33,224 nt of DNA from positions 1 through 33,224 of the IMG/VR virus record IMGVR_UViG_3300013285_000046, one strand, 5' to 3'. The notes under the pieces are model-generated. The model made no database searches. It saw only the letters and a program-made list of their open reading frames with translations, and was not told the DNA's origin. The position numbers and the translations under genes were made by a program. The first letter of the stretch is position 1. Every line of letters begins with the position of its first letter. The stretch is from a virus. Shown here piece after piece: positions 16,014-24,977 of the stretch.

Positions 16014-16838
16014 ATGGCACTGAAAACAATCAGCCCTCAGCCCAGCAGCGGTGGCACTGTCACCAGCGTAAATGTCGTTGGCGGCGCAACCGGCCTGACA
16101 ACCAGCGGCGGTCCTATTACAACAGCCGGCACAATTACGGTAGCGGGAACGTTGGCGGTTGCTAGCGGCGGCACTGGCGTTACAACCAGCACCGGATCAG
16201 GCAATGCTGTTCTGTCAATTAGCCCGACCCTGGCAACCCCTGCGCTGGGGACGCCGACTTCGGTGGTATTGACTAATGCAACCGGATTGCCGCTCACTAC
16301 TGGCGTTACAGGCACTCTTTCTGCAGCCAATGGTGGAACTGGCGTCACGTCTTCAACGGGCACCGGTTCGGTTGTGCTGTCGGACAGCCCAACCTTGACA
16401 GGGACGCTAGCGGCTGCGGCGCTTGTGATGACTGGTCTAGCAAAGCTGGGGACAACAATTGCTCAGTCGGCTCCATCTGCTACGAATATTGTGCCCACCG
16501 CTGTAGCGGTGATTGGCGGTTCCGGAGGAAATCAGCTTTCTATAGGCCAATATTCTAACTTTGCTATGTGGCTACAAGCCTCATACACTAACCCGACGAC
16601 CGCTGTATATAACTTAGTGCTGAACCCGCTCGGGGGAAACGTGGGTATAGGCACGGCTACTCCCACAGCCCTGCTGGATGTTCAATCAACAACGTCTGGC
16701 GTTCGCTTTCCAAATATGACCTCGACGCAGAAAAACGCCATATCAAGCCCGCAAGCCGGAACGGTTGTCTTTGACACCACATTGACCAAGCTAGCTGTTT
16801 ATAGCGGTGCTGCGTGGCAAACTATAACTTCAGTCTAG
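16014..16838 (+). CDS. tail fibre protein
   Basis: 274 aa, starting 1 base after the adhesin stop. Residues 15-140 hold repeated fibre units (SGGTGVTT, ANGGTGVTSSTGTG, LSDSPTLTG), the pattern of triple-beta fibre shafts in phage fibres. Residues about 205-274 (GGNVGIGTATPTALLDVQS, then a short VYSGAAWQTI end) form the typical tip module next to a chaperone-like or fold-assembly end. The protein probably trimerises. Confidence 0.75.
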   Translation: MALKTISPQPSSGGTVTSVNVVGGATGLTTSGGPITTAGTITVAGTLAVASGGTGVTTSTGSGNAVLSISPTLATPALGTPTSVVLTNATGLPLTTGVTGTLSAANGGTGVTSSTGTGSVVLSDSPTLTGTLAAAALVMTGLAKLGTTIAQSAPSATNIVPTAVAVIGGSGGNQLSIGQYSNFAMWLQASYTNPTTAVYNLVLNPLGGNVGIGTATPTALLDVQSTTSGVRFPNMTSTQKNAISSPQAGTVVFDTTLTKLAVYSGAAWQTITSV

Positions 16839-16844
16839 CAAGCC

Positions 16845-17186
16845 ATGAACTTTGACCAACTCAGCGCGGTAGAGTTTGGCAACGCGGATAGCCTAAAGGG
16901 CTTTTTGTTTGAGAACGGCTTGCAACACGTTTTATTCAGGAACACTTTCTTCGATCAGGGGTTAGCCGTTCCCGCCTATCCGATCATGGATGCCGACACT
17001 GATAATCTTGATGACTGGTTGCAGGCACATCAGGTAGAACATCAAGCATTCGCCGGCCTAACAAACCTAAACAACCCGTTTAACATGTTGGATGTGAACT
17101 TCAACAACGAGGGTTCCTTCTATGATTGGCTTGCGGAGCATTTGCTGATTCACCAGCAGATTGCGGCAGTGTTAGGAGTTTCTTGA
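16845..17186 (+). CDS. acidic hypothetical protein (113 aa)
   Basis: Acidic and rich in Asn, Asp, Phe and Leu, with an internal two-fold pattern: DSLKGFLFENGLQHVLF, DDWLQAHQVEHQAF and FYDWLAEHLLIHQQI each give a helix carrying a His. It may have a repeated helical fold. It sits between fibre and ejection proteins and ends in TGATG with the next gene. No function is recognised. Confidence 0.75.
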   Translation: MNFDQLSAVEFGNADSLKGFLFENGLQHVLFRNTFFDQGLAVPAYPIMDADTDNLDDWLQAHQVEHQAFAGLTNLNNPFNMLDVNFNNEGSFYDWLAEHLLIHQQIAAVLGVS

Positions 17187-17683
17187 TGCCCAGAACGGCA
17201 GAGGCGCAGCCCAAGGAACGCGGGGCAGGCAAAGACCTGATGCGTGTAATGGCGCGTCAACGTGGTCAGGCTCCCGTTTCCAAGCCACAATCTCCGTTTG
17301 AGATTATCAAAGCCACCATGGAAAAGCAGGCCCCTCCGGCAGAAGCGGCTAAATATGTCGCTGCAATTGCTGCAATGGCCAAAAAGGGTGCCTGCAAGCC
17401 TTTACAGATCGGGAATACGGTGTTTTTGCTGTTTCCCAAGGGTCCGGGCGTGTTTGAGTTTCATACCGCGACCACTGAGCCGGCTGATGTCCTTGTTGAT
17501 CGGTTCAAGGCGGGGGTTAAGGCTGCAAAGCAGCTTGGTGCCAAGCAACTGTATTCCTATTTTACCGACCCTTCGTTTTTGCGGATTGCGGAAATGAGCG
17601 GGTTGCAGGCAAAAATAACCCAGTCGCAACAGATGGTTAAGGGCGGTATGCGCCCGGCCTACAAGGTTGAGGTGACTGTATAA
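17186..17683 (+). CDS. hypothetical virion-region protein (165 aa)
   Basis: The start is ATG 17186, coupled to the previous stop, not the earlier in-frame ATG. After a basic N-terminus (residues 1-30) comes an alpha/beta domain (VFLLFPKG, VFEFHTATTE, AAKQLGAKQLYSYF, SFLRIAEMSGL). The order weakly recalls the GNAT-like small internal proteins found beside ejection proteins in T7-like phages, but the acetyl-CoA loop cannot be confirmed by eye. It overlaps the next gene at TAATG. Confidence 0.7.
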   Translation: MPRTAEAQPKERGAGKDLMRVMARQRGQAPVSKPQSPFEIIKATMEKQAPPAEAAKYVAAIAAMAKKGACKPLQIGNTVFLLFPKGPGVFEFHTATTEPADVLVDRFKAGVKAAKQLGAKQLYSYFTDPSFLRIAEMSGLQAKITQSQQMVKGGMRPAYKVEVTV

Positions 17684-18516
17684 TGCCCGTACTTGTTCCC
17701 GTTATTGCTTTTTTGGCTGAAGCGGCTGGTGTAGCGGCGGAGATTGGCGGCGTTGTTGCCGGAGCTTTAGGCGGTGAAGCTGCTGCCGCTGCGGCAATAT
17801 TGGCGCCGACGGCTGCTGCAGCTGAGGCTGCTGCTTCAACTCTGGCGACAATCACTATGGTTGCCGACGCTGCCACAGGCGCGATTATTGGCGCTGGTTC
17901 GGGCGCTCTTGGCGCTGCCGTTCAAGGTGGTGACCTCGGGCAGGGCGCTCTCGGAGGTGCTGTTGGCGGGCTTGTTGGCGGGGCTATTGGTCCTGGCGTT
18001 AAAAATTTAGTCGGCGGGTATATCACTCCCGAATTGAGTGGGTTGGGTGACACAGCCTCCAAAGCTTTGAGTTCGGGTCTAACCCGCGGCGTTACTGGGG
18101 CAGCATCGGGCGCGGCAGGTGCCGGGGCTACGGGTAGGGACGTGCTTAGAGGCGCAGAATTTGGTGGCTTGAGTGGGGCGGCTAGCGGTCTGGCGTCCAG
18201 TTTGTATGCCTCGGGTTCTGGCGATGCCCCTAATTCTACGGGAAGCAAGTTTGCCGGCAGTCTGGCTAGTAACCTGGCTACTGGCGCGGCATTCCCGTCT
18301 GGCGGTTCATTCCCGTCCGGTGGCGGCGTGTCGGCAACAGGCGCGGGGGCTATTCCTACGGCATCGACTGCTGCTTTGGCACAGGGCTTGAGTTTGTCGC
18401 CAGATTTGTCTTACCAGCCTGGCGGAACGTATTTTGGTTCTTCCGATACTGGCCAGTCTAATCGTAATGTGTGGAACTCCGCCTCCCTGCGGCAAAAAGA
18501 TGGGTCTGGAGCTTAG
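17683..18516 (+). CDS. Ala/Gly-rich hydrophobic ejection-type protein (277 aa)
   Basis: Residues 1-110 are strongly hydrophobic and Ala/Gly-rich, with several potential membrane-inserting helices; the rest is Gly/Ser/Ala-rich and flexible. It is the first of four consecutive proteins of the internal/ejection type before the lysis region. In podoviruses such proteins leave the capsid with the DNA and form a channel across the envelope. The assignment is by composition and position. GAGGTG precedes ATG 17683. Confidence 0.6.
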   Translation: MPVLVPVIAFLAEAAGVAAEIGGVVAGALGGEAAAAAAILAPTAAAAEAAASTLATITMVADAATGAIIGAGSGALGAAVQGGDLGQGALGGAVGGLVGGAIGPGVKNLVGGYITPELSGLGDTASKALSSGLTRGVTGAASGAAGAGATGRDVLRGAEFGGLSGAASGLASSLYASGSGDAPNSTGSKFAGSLASNLATGAAFPSGGSFPSGGGVSATGAGAIPTASTAALAQGLSLSPDLSYQPGGTYFGSSDTGQSNRNVWNSASLRQKDGSGA

Positions 18517-18518
18517 TT

Positions 18519-19583
18519 ATGGCAAGTCTGGCAAGGGCTTTGAAAACCGACATTATGGCTGACTTGGACCTCAAGGGTCTGGCTCAGATACTAAAGTCGC
18601 GTGGCCGTAAGGGCGATACAATCCTTGCGCATATCTCTCCGGCGGAGGCAAAACTGCTGAAGAAGCGCGGTGGATCGGGCAAGAGCAACCCGGAAACTGG
18701 TCTGCCTGAGTTTGCGCTTGAGAGTGATCCGGACTCCTTTTCGCAATCTTTTGCACAGCCTGCTTATGTGCCCCCTAGCACGTCTCAAGGGATGGACACT
18801 TACGAACCCGGACCTCGGCAACTCGCACCAACATCTGCGTCCGACGCCGCTCAGTACCAAGGAAATCAGGCTTTTCCGCAAGCGACACAAGATTATGTGC
18901 CTCAGTTTACACCGCCAGTCGGCGGCGGAGGCAGCAATGCGACAACGGTGGTTCCAACCGCTGCTCCAACTACGGTAGGCGCTCCACAGCCACTTGCGAC
19001 TTCTGAGGCAACTCAGCCCGCAACTCAGCCCGCAACTCAGACTAAGCCGCCGCCGCCGGAAAGCACTTTTGATAAAGCACTCAAGGCACTGCAAGACCCG
19101 TCTAACCTACTCAAGTTAGGGCTTGGAGGTCTTGGCGTTGGCATGGGAATGCAACAGTCTGCGGGAGCGCGTAAACAAGCGGCGGATGCCCAAGCGCAAT
19201 ACGCCAAACTAGGCCAGCCCTTCCAGGCTCAGGGCAATGAGATGATGCGCGCCGCACAGGCGGGGGAGCTTTCTCCGCAATCGCGTCAGGCTTTCCAAGC
19301 GGCGCAGGCTCAAAGCGCACAGCAAACAGCAAACCAGGGCGGCGTAGGGCAGCAACAGGCGGCAACCCAGCTTGGTGCCCTCTACAGCAAGCTCCTTGAG
19401 AACCAGAACACCTTGGGCCTCAGCCTTGTCCAAGTAGGCGACACCTATGCCGCACAGGGCATTCAGGCCGGATTGCAAGCTAACCAGCAGTTGCAGTCCA
19501 TGACGGCCAATTATTATTCTACTCTGGCGCGTATGCTGGTTCCGTCCATGGCTGGCACAGCAACTCCAGGGAAACCAGTGTAA
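18519..19583 (+). CDS. ejection-type virion protein (354 aa)
   Basis: The start is set at ATG 18519, 7 bases after GGAG. Residues 30-65 hold GRKGDTILAHISPAEAKLLKKR and the following GGSGKSNPETGLPEF segment, a pattern I know from phage ejection or minor structural proteins. Next comes a Pro/Thr/Gln-rich linker with a PATQ repeat (residues 165-185), a hydrophobic Gly-rich segment (LGLGGLGVGMGM) and a long helical Gln/Ala-rich C-terminus. It ends in TAATG. Confidence 0.7.
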   Translation: MASLARALKTDIMADLDLKGLAQILKSRGRKGDTILAHISPAEAKLLKKRGGSGKSNPETGLPEFALESDPDSFSQSFAQPAYVPPSTSQGMDTYEPGPRQLAPTSASDAAQYQGNQAFPQATQDYVPQFTPPVGGGGSNATTVVPTAAPTTVGAPQPLATSEATQPATQPATQTKPPPPESTFDKALKALQDPSNLLKLGLGGLGVGMGMQQSAGARKQAADAQAQYAKLGQPFQAQGNEMMRAAQAGELSPQSRQAFQAAQAQSAQQTANQGGVGQQQAATQLGALYSKLLENQNTLGLSLVQVGDTYAAQGIQAGLQANQQLQSMTANYYSTLARMLVPSMAGTATPGKPV

Positions 19584-21148
19584 TGGGAGACACTCTTACA
19601 TCCAGGGTTTTGGACCCTGCGGTCGGCGGCTTTAGCAATCCACTAAACCTGACCGGCAAAACTGCGGCACCGCCCACTATGCCGCCCATGCCAACAAGCG
19701 TATCCGGCGCATTACAGCAAGGTTTTGGGGCTGACATTGATCTTGGCCGCGCTCAATCCGCGCAAAGGCAAACTACGCTAGCCGGTGAGCAAAAGGTGTT
19801 GGAAGAAAAGGCCAAAGCCGACGATGCGGCTTATGAGCCGGTCAAGCAAATGACAGTTCCCAAGTTTGTCCCGACCCAAGAGACAGCAACGGACCTTGCC
19901 GGGCTGTTTGGTATGCTGGGCGTGCTGGGCACTGCTATGGGCGGCAAGGGCAAGGCGCATGGTATGGACGCTATGTCGGCTATGACCGGCATGATGACCG
20001 GCTATACGCAAGGCCGCAAAGACCTATACGAAAATGAACTCAGCAAGTTTAACGCTGCCAACGAGCAGTTTAAGAACGAGCTGAGTATGCGGATGAGCGC
20101 CTACAACGCGGTCCTGAAGAAAAACCAAACGAACGTCGATGCCTCTTTGAAGGGCGTTGCTTTGCTGGCAACCCAGTTTGACGATCAAGTCACTTTGGCG
20201 GCTGCTAAAAGCGGTATCTACAGCAAGATGTTGTCCGTTCTCCAGGCTCAACAGCAGCTTGGTCAGCAGCATACAAATTCGCTAGATTTGCTAAAGAAAA
20301 AACACGAATACGACGAAGCAATTGAAGCAAAAAGATTAGAGACGGCGCGTGCGCAGCACGTTAATCTCAGGAAAGAACAAGAGGGTGATTGGGTTCGGCA
20401 GCAGGGTCCGGACGCAATGGTAATTTATTCTCAATTTGGCATTCCCGTGACTAAAGTGGCGGCGGAAAAAATTGGAGCTGCTTCAATTGCCATTGGTGAG
20501 GGGCTTTCTATTATTGACGAAGTTAACAAACTGCCGGAAAATATGGGCCGAAGCGGGCAGGTTAAGTCGTTTTTAGAAAGGTATATTACATCTTGGACCG
20601 CTAATGTGAGGGATGGGAAAGAACCGGAGCCGTCGTCTGAATTATCTGCTGACGAAAAAAAGGCATTGAGCAGCGACCAGGGCGCTCAGGACGCTTTGAT
20701 TTTTGCCAAGCGGTATGCTTCTTATCTTGTCAAATACGAACAATCTTTGGCTGGGGGGAGTAGGGGGTTTACCGTTTCTTTCCAGAACAGGTTTAACGCG
20801 CTGATGGCGCAGGGCCAGTTCACCCGAGCCGGCATGATAAAGCTTCTTGGAGAGCACGTTAAAGAATTGTCTTCAGCCGCGGTGACTCCCGGTATTCCAA
20901 ACTTGGATTTCGCCAAGCTGGCAGAGATGTCAATTCAGCGTAAAGACCAGTCGTCTTCCCCCGATGTTGCTGGGAGTGCCGCGAGAGGCTATGCGCTGGC
21001 CTTTCCAAAAGGTGGCGCTGCGGGCGGCGCAGGTTCGCAAACGCAGGATTCCCCACCGGCGGCGTACCCAAGCGCGAAAAAAGCGCTCGACGGAAAGTGG
21101 TATATTTCTGATCCGAATCGTACAGGCAAATACTTAGAGGTGCCCTGA
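19583..21148 (+). CDS. internal/ejection protein with long helices (521 aa)
   Basis: N-terminal Pro/Met-rich part (residues 20-45), a hydrophobic Gly/Met segment (LAGLFGMLGVLGTAMGG, about 105-121), then long charged helices with coiled-coil potential (about 145-280) and a mixed C-terminal half. The design fits podovirus internal core proteins that are ejected ahead of the DNA. No enzymatic motif is seen. The start overlaps the previous stop (TAATG) and the stop overlaps the next ATG (TGATG). Confidence 0.7.
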   Translation: MGDTLTSRVLDPAVGGFSNPLNLTGKTAAPPTMPPMPTSVSGALQQGFGADIDLGRAQSAQRQTTLAGEQKVLEEKAKADDAAYEPVKQMTVPKFVPTQETATDLAGLFGMLGVLGTAMGGKGKAHGMDAMSAMTGMMTGYTQGRKDLYENELSKFNAANEQFKNELSMRMSAYNAVLKKNQTNVDASLKGVALLATQFDDQVTLAAAKSGIYSKMLSVLQAQQQLGQQHTNSLDLLKKKHEYDEAIEAKRLETARAQHVNLRKEQEGDWVRQQGPDAMVIYSQFGIPVTKVAAEKIGAASIAIGEGLSIIDEVNKLPENMGRSGQVKSFLERYITSWTANVRDGKEPEPSSELSADEKKALSSDQGAQDALIFAKRYASYLVKYEQSLAGGSRGFTVSFQNRFNALMAQGQFTRAGMIKLLGEHVKELSSAAVTPGIPNLDFAKLAEMSIQRKDQSSSPDVAGSAARGYALAFPKGGAAGGAGSQTQDSPPAAYPSAKKALDGKWYISDPNRTGKYLEVP

Positions 21149-23316
21149 TGCCCACTCCCGTAGATTTCGACCCGTTTGCCCAGAAGCCTACTCCCGTAGA
21201 TCACGACCCGTTTGCCAAAGCCCCGGCATCCCCTGACTATGATCCGTCTATTGTTATGTTTGGCGGGACAGGTGGCGGCTTTGATCCGCAGGCTTCTCAG
21301 TCTCTTGTCAAAGGCGCGGGGGCTGCCGCTAAGGGCTTGGTAGGTGGAGTGGCCGGGCTTTTACCCAATGAATGGGGCGGCGATTGGGGGCGTAGAATTT
21401 CCCAACAGGCGGAAGACGATTTTAAGGAAGCCTCCAAGGCAGACCCGGTTGCTTCGCGTGTTGGCTATTGGGGGTTAGAGGCGGCTCCTGCGCTTCTTAC
21501 CAAAGGTCGCTCGCTTACAACGCAAGGGTTGTCTTTGGGCACAAGAATGATTGAAGGGGCGCAAACCGGGGCCGTTGTCGGCGCTGGATATGGCGCTTTG
21601 TCTCCAAGCACTCAAGAAAGTTATTCCAAGCGTTTGAAAGAGAAAGGCCTTGATGCACTTGTCGGCGGCACTCTTGGCGGCTTACTAACGGGAGGGCTTC
21701 CTTTAATTGGGGCTGCCGGGGGGGCCATTGCCAATTACTTAGCTACAGCACTTGGGCGGAAAGCCACTAAGGCTGAGCTTGCACTAGTGGAAAAAGCAAA
21801 AGATTTGGCGGAAGGTAAAATCTCCGATTTGTCAGCCGAAGAAAAGCGCCTTGCGCAACACATGCGCGATACCATGGAACAAAAAGGAATAGTGGCCGGC
21901 GAGTTAGATAGGGTTCATCCCGAAGACCTTGTTGCTAGACAGCAAGCCGCCAAAGCCACGGGATTGCCTAGCCCGACTACGGGCGATCAAATTGCGGCTG
22001 GCACACACGTTGAAGGGCAGTTGCGTCCGTTGGCAGAAACGGCGCTTGCAAGGGCGGAGGCAATTCAAGCCGCAGAGGGTGGCAAGCCGTTCCGTAAATA
22101 TCTTGAAGTCGCTAACAAAAAGCAGGCTATTCAACCGTTTGGCTTGTCCCCCGAAGGTAAGGCCCTTGAAGGTGAACTAGAAAACATCATTCAGGGCGGC
22201 TCTAAAGACCTCAAGAATGTCAGCGCCGACGAAGCGGCTACCGCCAAAAGATTGCTAGACGCGCTTTATCCTAAATCCGCAGGGCCAGTCCCCAATATTG
22301 ATCCGGAGCTTGCCGCCCAATTGCAAGCTTTTGGTGCGTTGCCTAAATCCGAAGCGGGCCGTCAGGTTGACTTCAGTCTAGTTGAACGTGAACTCCGGCA
22401 TTTGCGTGATTTGCAGCAAAAGAAAGCCATTGAAGCATTCACTGGCGTTCAACGGGCGGAAACAAAAGGGATAGCTGACCGCCTTGAAAACGCAATGAAG
22501 GCTTGGGTTGGCAAGGACAACTACGCTCGACCGGATTACGCAGCCGCCTCCAAGGAATACAACCTTTGGAAAACCCAGTTTGGTGAAAAACTAACCGGCA
22601 AACAAGAAATTCCCTATTCGCTTGAAGGTGGCGTTTACGTTGCGCCTGAAAGCCAGTTGGGCCAGCATGTGTTTCGAGACAAAGATACGGTTGGCTTTGC
22701 CCAAAGATTGATGGGGGAGGCGCAGGTTAATTCACTTGCTGAGCAGCACGCCGTTGACCAGTTGAAGGGCCTAAAGGGAGAAGCAGCCCGCGATTGGTTG
22801 GACAGTTCTAAGAACACTTTTATTGATGCGGTGCCGGGATTGCGCGGCAAGCTGAGCTCTTACGTCCAAAAGATAGAGCGACATGAGGTTGGAGGCGCTA
22901 CTCTTAAACGAGTGAAAGAAACCGCCCTTAGTGAATTAAAGGATTTGGACGCCAGCGTATCAGCTCTTTCTAGCCAAATTGGAGAAATCGGCGGGCGCAG
23001 CAAAACCCTTCAGGCGGGGGTTGATGCTATAGAAGCGGCTGGGAAAATTGCGGCTAAGGACAAAGCCCTTGGCTCCAAGGCGGTTCAAGAAGCAGCGTCT
23101 CAGTTGGTTGGAAAATTAAAAAACGAGCTTACCTTAGACCAATTTGCACAAGCGAAGCTGTTGGTTGATAAACTTGAGGCAGCCATTGCAAAGAGGAATA
23201 AGGCAAGGGTGGTTGTTGGCGGGACGGCGGCGGGCGCGGCATCAGCTTTGGGCGGCGGGGCTTTGTTTGGCTATGCGGCTAGAAACACTGCGTCATCAAT
23301 GCTTGGCGATCGATAG
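21148..23316 (+). CDS. large internal/ejection protein (722 aa)
   Basis: It begins with a short tandem motif, PTPVDFDPFA then PTPVDHDPFA (12-residue period, third weaker copy PDYDPS). A Gly/Ala-rich, partly hydrophobic region follows (about 50-210), then long amphipathic helices through the middle and C-terminus, and a last hydrophobic Gly/Ala segment (VVVGGTAAGAASALGGGALF, near residues 690-710). It is the largest of the ejection group. No lysozyme or transglycosylase motif is visible. Confidence 0.7.
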   Translation: MPTPVDFDPFAQKPTPVDHDPFAKAPASPDYDPSIVMFGGTGGGFDPQASQSLVKGAGAAAKGLVGGVAGLLPNEWGGDWGRRISQQAEDDFKEASKADPVASRVGYWGLEAAPALLTKGRSLTTQGLSLGTRMIEGAQTGAVVGAGYGALSPSTQESYSKRLKEKGLDALVGGTLGGLLTGGLPLIGAAGGAIANYLATALGRKATKAELALVEKAKDLAEGKISDLSAEEKRLAQHMRDTMEQKGIVAGELDRVHPEDLVARQQAAKATGLPSPTTGDQIAAGTHVEGQLRPLAETALARAEAIQAAEGGKPFRKYLEVANKKQAIQPFGLSPEGKALEGELENIIQGGSKDLKNVSADEAATAKRLLDALYPKSAGPVPNIDPELAAQLQAFGALPKSEAGRQVDFSLVERELRHLRDLQQKKAIEAFTGVQRAETKGIADRLENAMKAWVGKDNYARPDYAAASKEYNLWKTQFGEKLTGKQEIPYSLEGGVYVAPESQLGQHVFRDKDTVGFAQRLMGEAQVNSLAEQHAVDQLKGLKGEAARDWLDSSKNTFIDAVPGLRGKLSSYVQKIERHEVGGATLKRVKETALSELKDLDASVSALSSQIGEIGGRSKTLQAGVDAIEAAGKIAAKDKALGSKAVQEAASQLVGKLKNELTLDQFAQAKLLVDKLEAAIAKRNKARVVVGGTAAGAASALGGGALFGYAARNTASSMLGDR

Positions 23317-23326
23317 GGGACTAATC

Positions 23327-23530
23327 ATGGCCAAAAAACAACGCGGGCTTAATCCTGACTTGGAAGACGCTATCAACAAGCTACTCCGGCAGGTGATGGA
23401 AGACCCGGAGGCAAGCTTGACTGACAAGACCAAGGTCATTGACCGTGCGTTGCATCTGGAAAAAATTAAGCAGCGAGTTTCTGAGGAAGACTTCGGATCG
23501 GGCTTCTTAAGCGGTGACGAGGAGCAATAA
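23327..23530 (+). CDS. small helical acidic protein (67 aa)
   Basis: GGGGA lies 6 bases before ATG 23327; the longer open frame upstream lies within the ejection gene. It is fully helical and charged (LEDAINKLLRQVMED, TKVIDRALHLEKIK). Similar short proteins often precede the lysis genes in podovirus genomes, with no known function. Confidence 0.8.
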   Translation: MAKKQRGLNPDLEDAINKLLRQVMEDPEASLTDKTKVIDRALHLEKIKQRVSEEDFGSGFLSGDEEQ

Positions 23531-23570
23531 ACTATGTACGGTGTTTTCGCGTTTAACTTAGGGGGCACCT

Positions 23571-23801
23571 ATGGACACCGTCTGGCTACGAATCGTGCGT
23601 ATTGCTTTGCAGGTCATCAGCGACCGGGTTCTTACTATCCTGTCTCTCTGCATGACCTTTGTGCTGTCGTGCTGGGTTATGAAAGAACCGACGTACGAGC
23701 GCATTGTTATGGCGGCGTTTTTCGGGGCGGTGATATTCGTCCCATCACTCTGGAAGGAAAAGAAACGTGAAGGACAGCAGCAACAAGCTCTTGAAGACTG
23801 A
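23571..23801 (+). CDS. small two-TM membrane protein, holin-like (76 aa)
   Basis: AGGGGG precedes ATG 23571. Two hydrophobic helices (about residues 13-36, and 45-60 with AAFFGAVIFVPSLW) are followed by a charged KEKKREGQQQQ tail. Size, two transmembrane segments and a basic cytoplasmic tail fit class II holins, but a 3-TM holin lies beside the endolysin, so this could be an antiholin or an unrelated membrane protein. Confidence 0.65.
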   Translation: MDTVWLRIVRIALQVISDRVLTILSLCMTFVLSCWVMKEPTYERIVMAAFFGAVIFVPSLWKEKKREGQQQQALED

Positions 23802-23985
23802 TACCGCACGGGCGTCGGTCTCATCGCGCTCGCAGATTCCGCAAGACAAATACGGCATGGGCACAGTCTGGCACCAGGGCGAGGGTATGCCGCCGGGCGG
23901 GTTCCGTTCGGTGTTTAGCTTTCGCAACGGGCCAAACGATACCAAAAACAGCCCGACTACCAAGCCCGGCAAAAGAATCTACTGA
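23767..23985 (+). CDS. small polar hypothetical protein (72 aa), GTG start
   Basis: Starts at GTG 23767 inside the end of the previous gene (35-base overlap), with GGAAGG 9 bases upstream. Basic, Ser/Thr/Gly-rich and lacking a hydrophobic core, so probably disordered. Part of the small-gene cluster before lysis. No family is recognised. Confidence 0.65.
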   Translation: MKDSSNKLLKTDTARASVSSRSQIPQDKYGMGTVWHQGEGMPPGGFRSVFSFRNGPNDTKNSPTTKPGKRIY

Positions 23986-24008
23986 TTGCAACGCAATAGG
24001 AGGTTAGG

Positions 24009-24176
24009 ATGGTTGAAGTGGTGCGGATTTGGAGCGAGATGCTCTCGTTTTCGGAAGTGGCCGTTGAAGAAGTTATCGCCGACGTTCAAGCGGTGGTTGA
24101 AGCCGTTGTCGCGGATGTGGAATTGGTTGTTAATCCCGCCCCCGAGGAAGAACCGCCGCCGATAGACATGGCGTAA
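24009..24176 (+). CDS. small very acidic protein (55 aa)
   Basis: Below the usual length limit, but preceded by AGGAGG only 5 bases before ATG 24009. Residues 10-42 form a Val/Ala/Glu helix with a heptad-like pattern (VEEVIADVQAVVEAVVADVE), then a Pro/Glu tail. No function recognised; located between two other small late genes. Confidence 0.75.
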   Translation: MVEVVRIWSEMLSFSEVAVEEVIADVQAVVEAVVADVELVVNPAPEEEPPPIDMA

Positions 24177-24181
24177 GTGAC

Positions 24182-24433
24182 ATGCCATCTCTTTCTGTAT
24201 CTCGTGGCGAGAAACTTTCCACAAAATCCGGTGCCGGCCTTACGGCTAAAGGGCGGGCTAAATACAACAGCGCCACAGGCAGCAATCTAAAGGCTCCTGC
24301 GCCTCACCCCAAAACTGACAAAGATGCAGGCCGAAAGGCTTCTTTCTGCGCTAGGATGAAAGGCGTTGTGAAGAAAGCCAACGGCCCGGCAGAACGTGCC
24401 AAAGCTAGCCTTAAAAGATGGAATTGCAAGTAA
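24182..24433 (+). CDS. DUF6321-like basic protein (83 aa)
   Basis: The pattern GLTAKGRAKYNSATGSNLKAP, then SFCARMKG and a KRWNCK end matches a conserved phage family I know as DUF6321, common in podoviruses and other phages. Function is unknown. It is strongly basic with two conserved Cys (C56, C82), and might bind nucleic acid. It starts 5 bases after the previous stop with only a weak Shine-Dalgarno. Confidence 0.8.
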   Translation: MPSLSVSRGEKLSTKSGAGLTAKGRAKYNSATGSNLKAPAPHPKTDKDAGRKASFCARMKGVVKKANGPAERAKASLKRWNCK

Positions 24434-24443
24434 GGATGTCTCG

Positions 24444-24977
24444 ATGAACTACTTGGTATTGCTGGGCGCATTGCTGCCGGCTTTTGCGTTGGCTGAATCG
24501 TTCAAGATGTGCACGGGCGAGTTTGCTCTATGCGCGGCCAGCGGCGCTACGCTGACGGGCAAGACAATCACCGTGAACGGCAACACTTTCCCCGAGGTAG
24601 TGGCTGTTTGCCCGGTGCTACGCGGCCCGGCGATTGCTGACGTTACAGGCGGAAACATGCAGGGAAGCTGCAACCCGCCCGGCAAGAACCAAGTCTGGTC
24701 TCTCTACCAAGTCCGCAAGCATATCCCGCAAGCGCCCGACTGGCAGCACGACACGATTGCGCCTTACAGGATTTTCGTTACCAGCCAGACGGCTCCAATG
24801 AGCAACCTGTTTAGCTTTTCCTGCACTAAGTCTGCGGTGGTGAACGGCCAGCAGCTCGCCAACTGTTACGGCCCGTCCAACGAGAATCTTGGCGGTGAGG
24901 CAGTGCCGGTTGGAACGAGTATTATCACGCAGGCTCCCGTTGGGGCTGCTTACCCGGTCGGAGGGCCTCTCCCATAA
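24444..24977 (+). CDS. secreted six-cysteine protein (177 aa)
   Basis: The start is ATG 24444, with AAGGA 8 bases upstream. Residues 1-17 form a clear signal peptide (MNYLVLLGALLPAFALA), with likely cleavage before ESF; there is no lipobox. The mature part has six Cys (positions 23, 30, 56, 76, 127, 141), so three disulfides are possible in the periplasm. The role is unknown; exported phage proteins may act on the envelope, superinfection or release. It overlaps the holin start by one base (TAATG). Confidence 0.8.
   Translation: MNYLVLLGALLPAFALAESFKMCTGEFALCAASGATLTGKTITVNGNTFPEVVAVCPVLRGPAIADVTGGNMQGSCNPPGKNQVWSLYQVRKHIPQAPDWQHDTIAPYRIFVTSQTAPMSNLFSFSCTKSAVVNGQQLANCYGPSNENLGGEAVPVGTSIITQAPVGAAYPVGGPLP

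Noticed and set aside
23534-23770. Alternative frame over the two-TM protein
   Set aside because: Poor RBS and unnatural composition; the frame at 23571 has AGGGGG and two good membrane helices.
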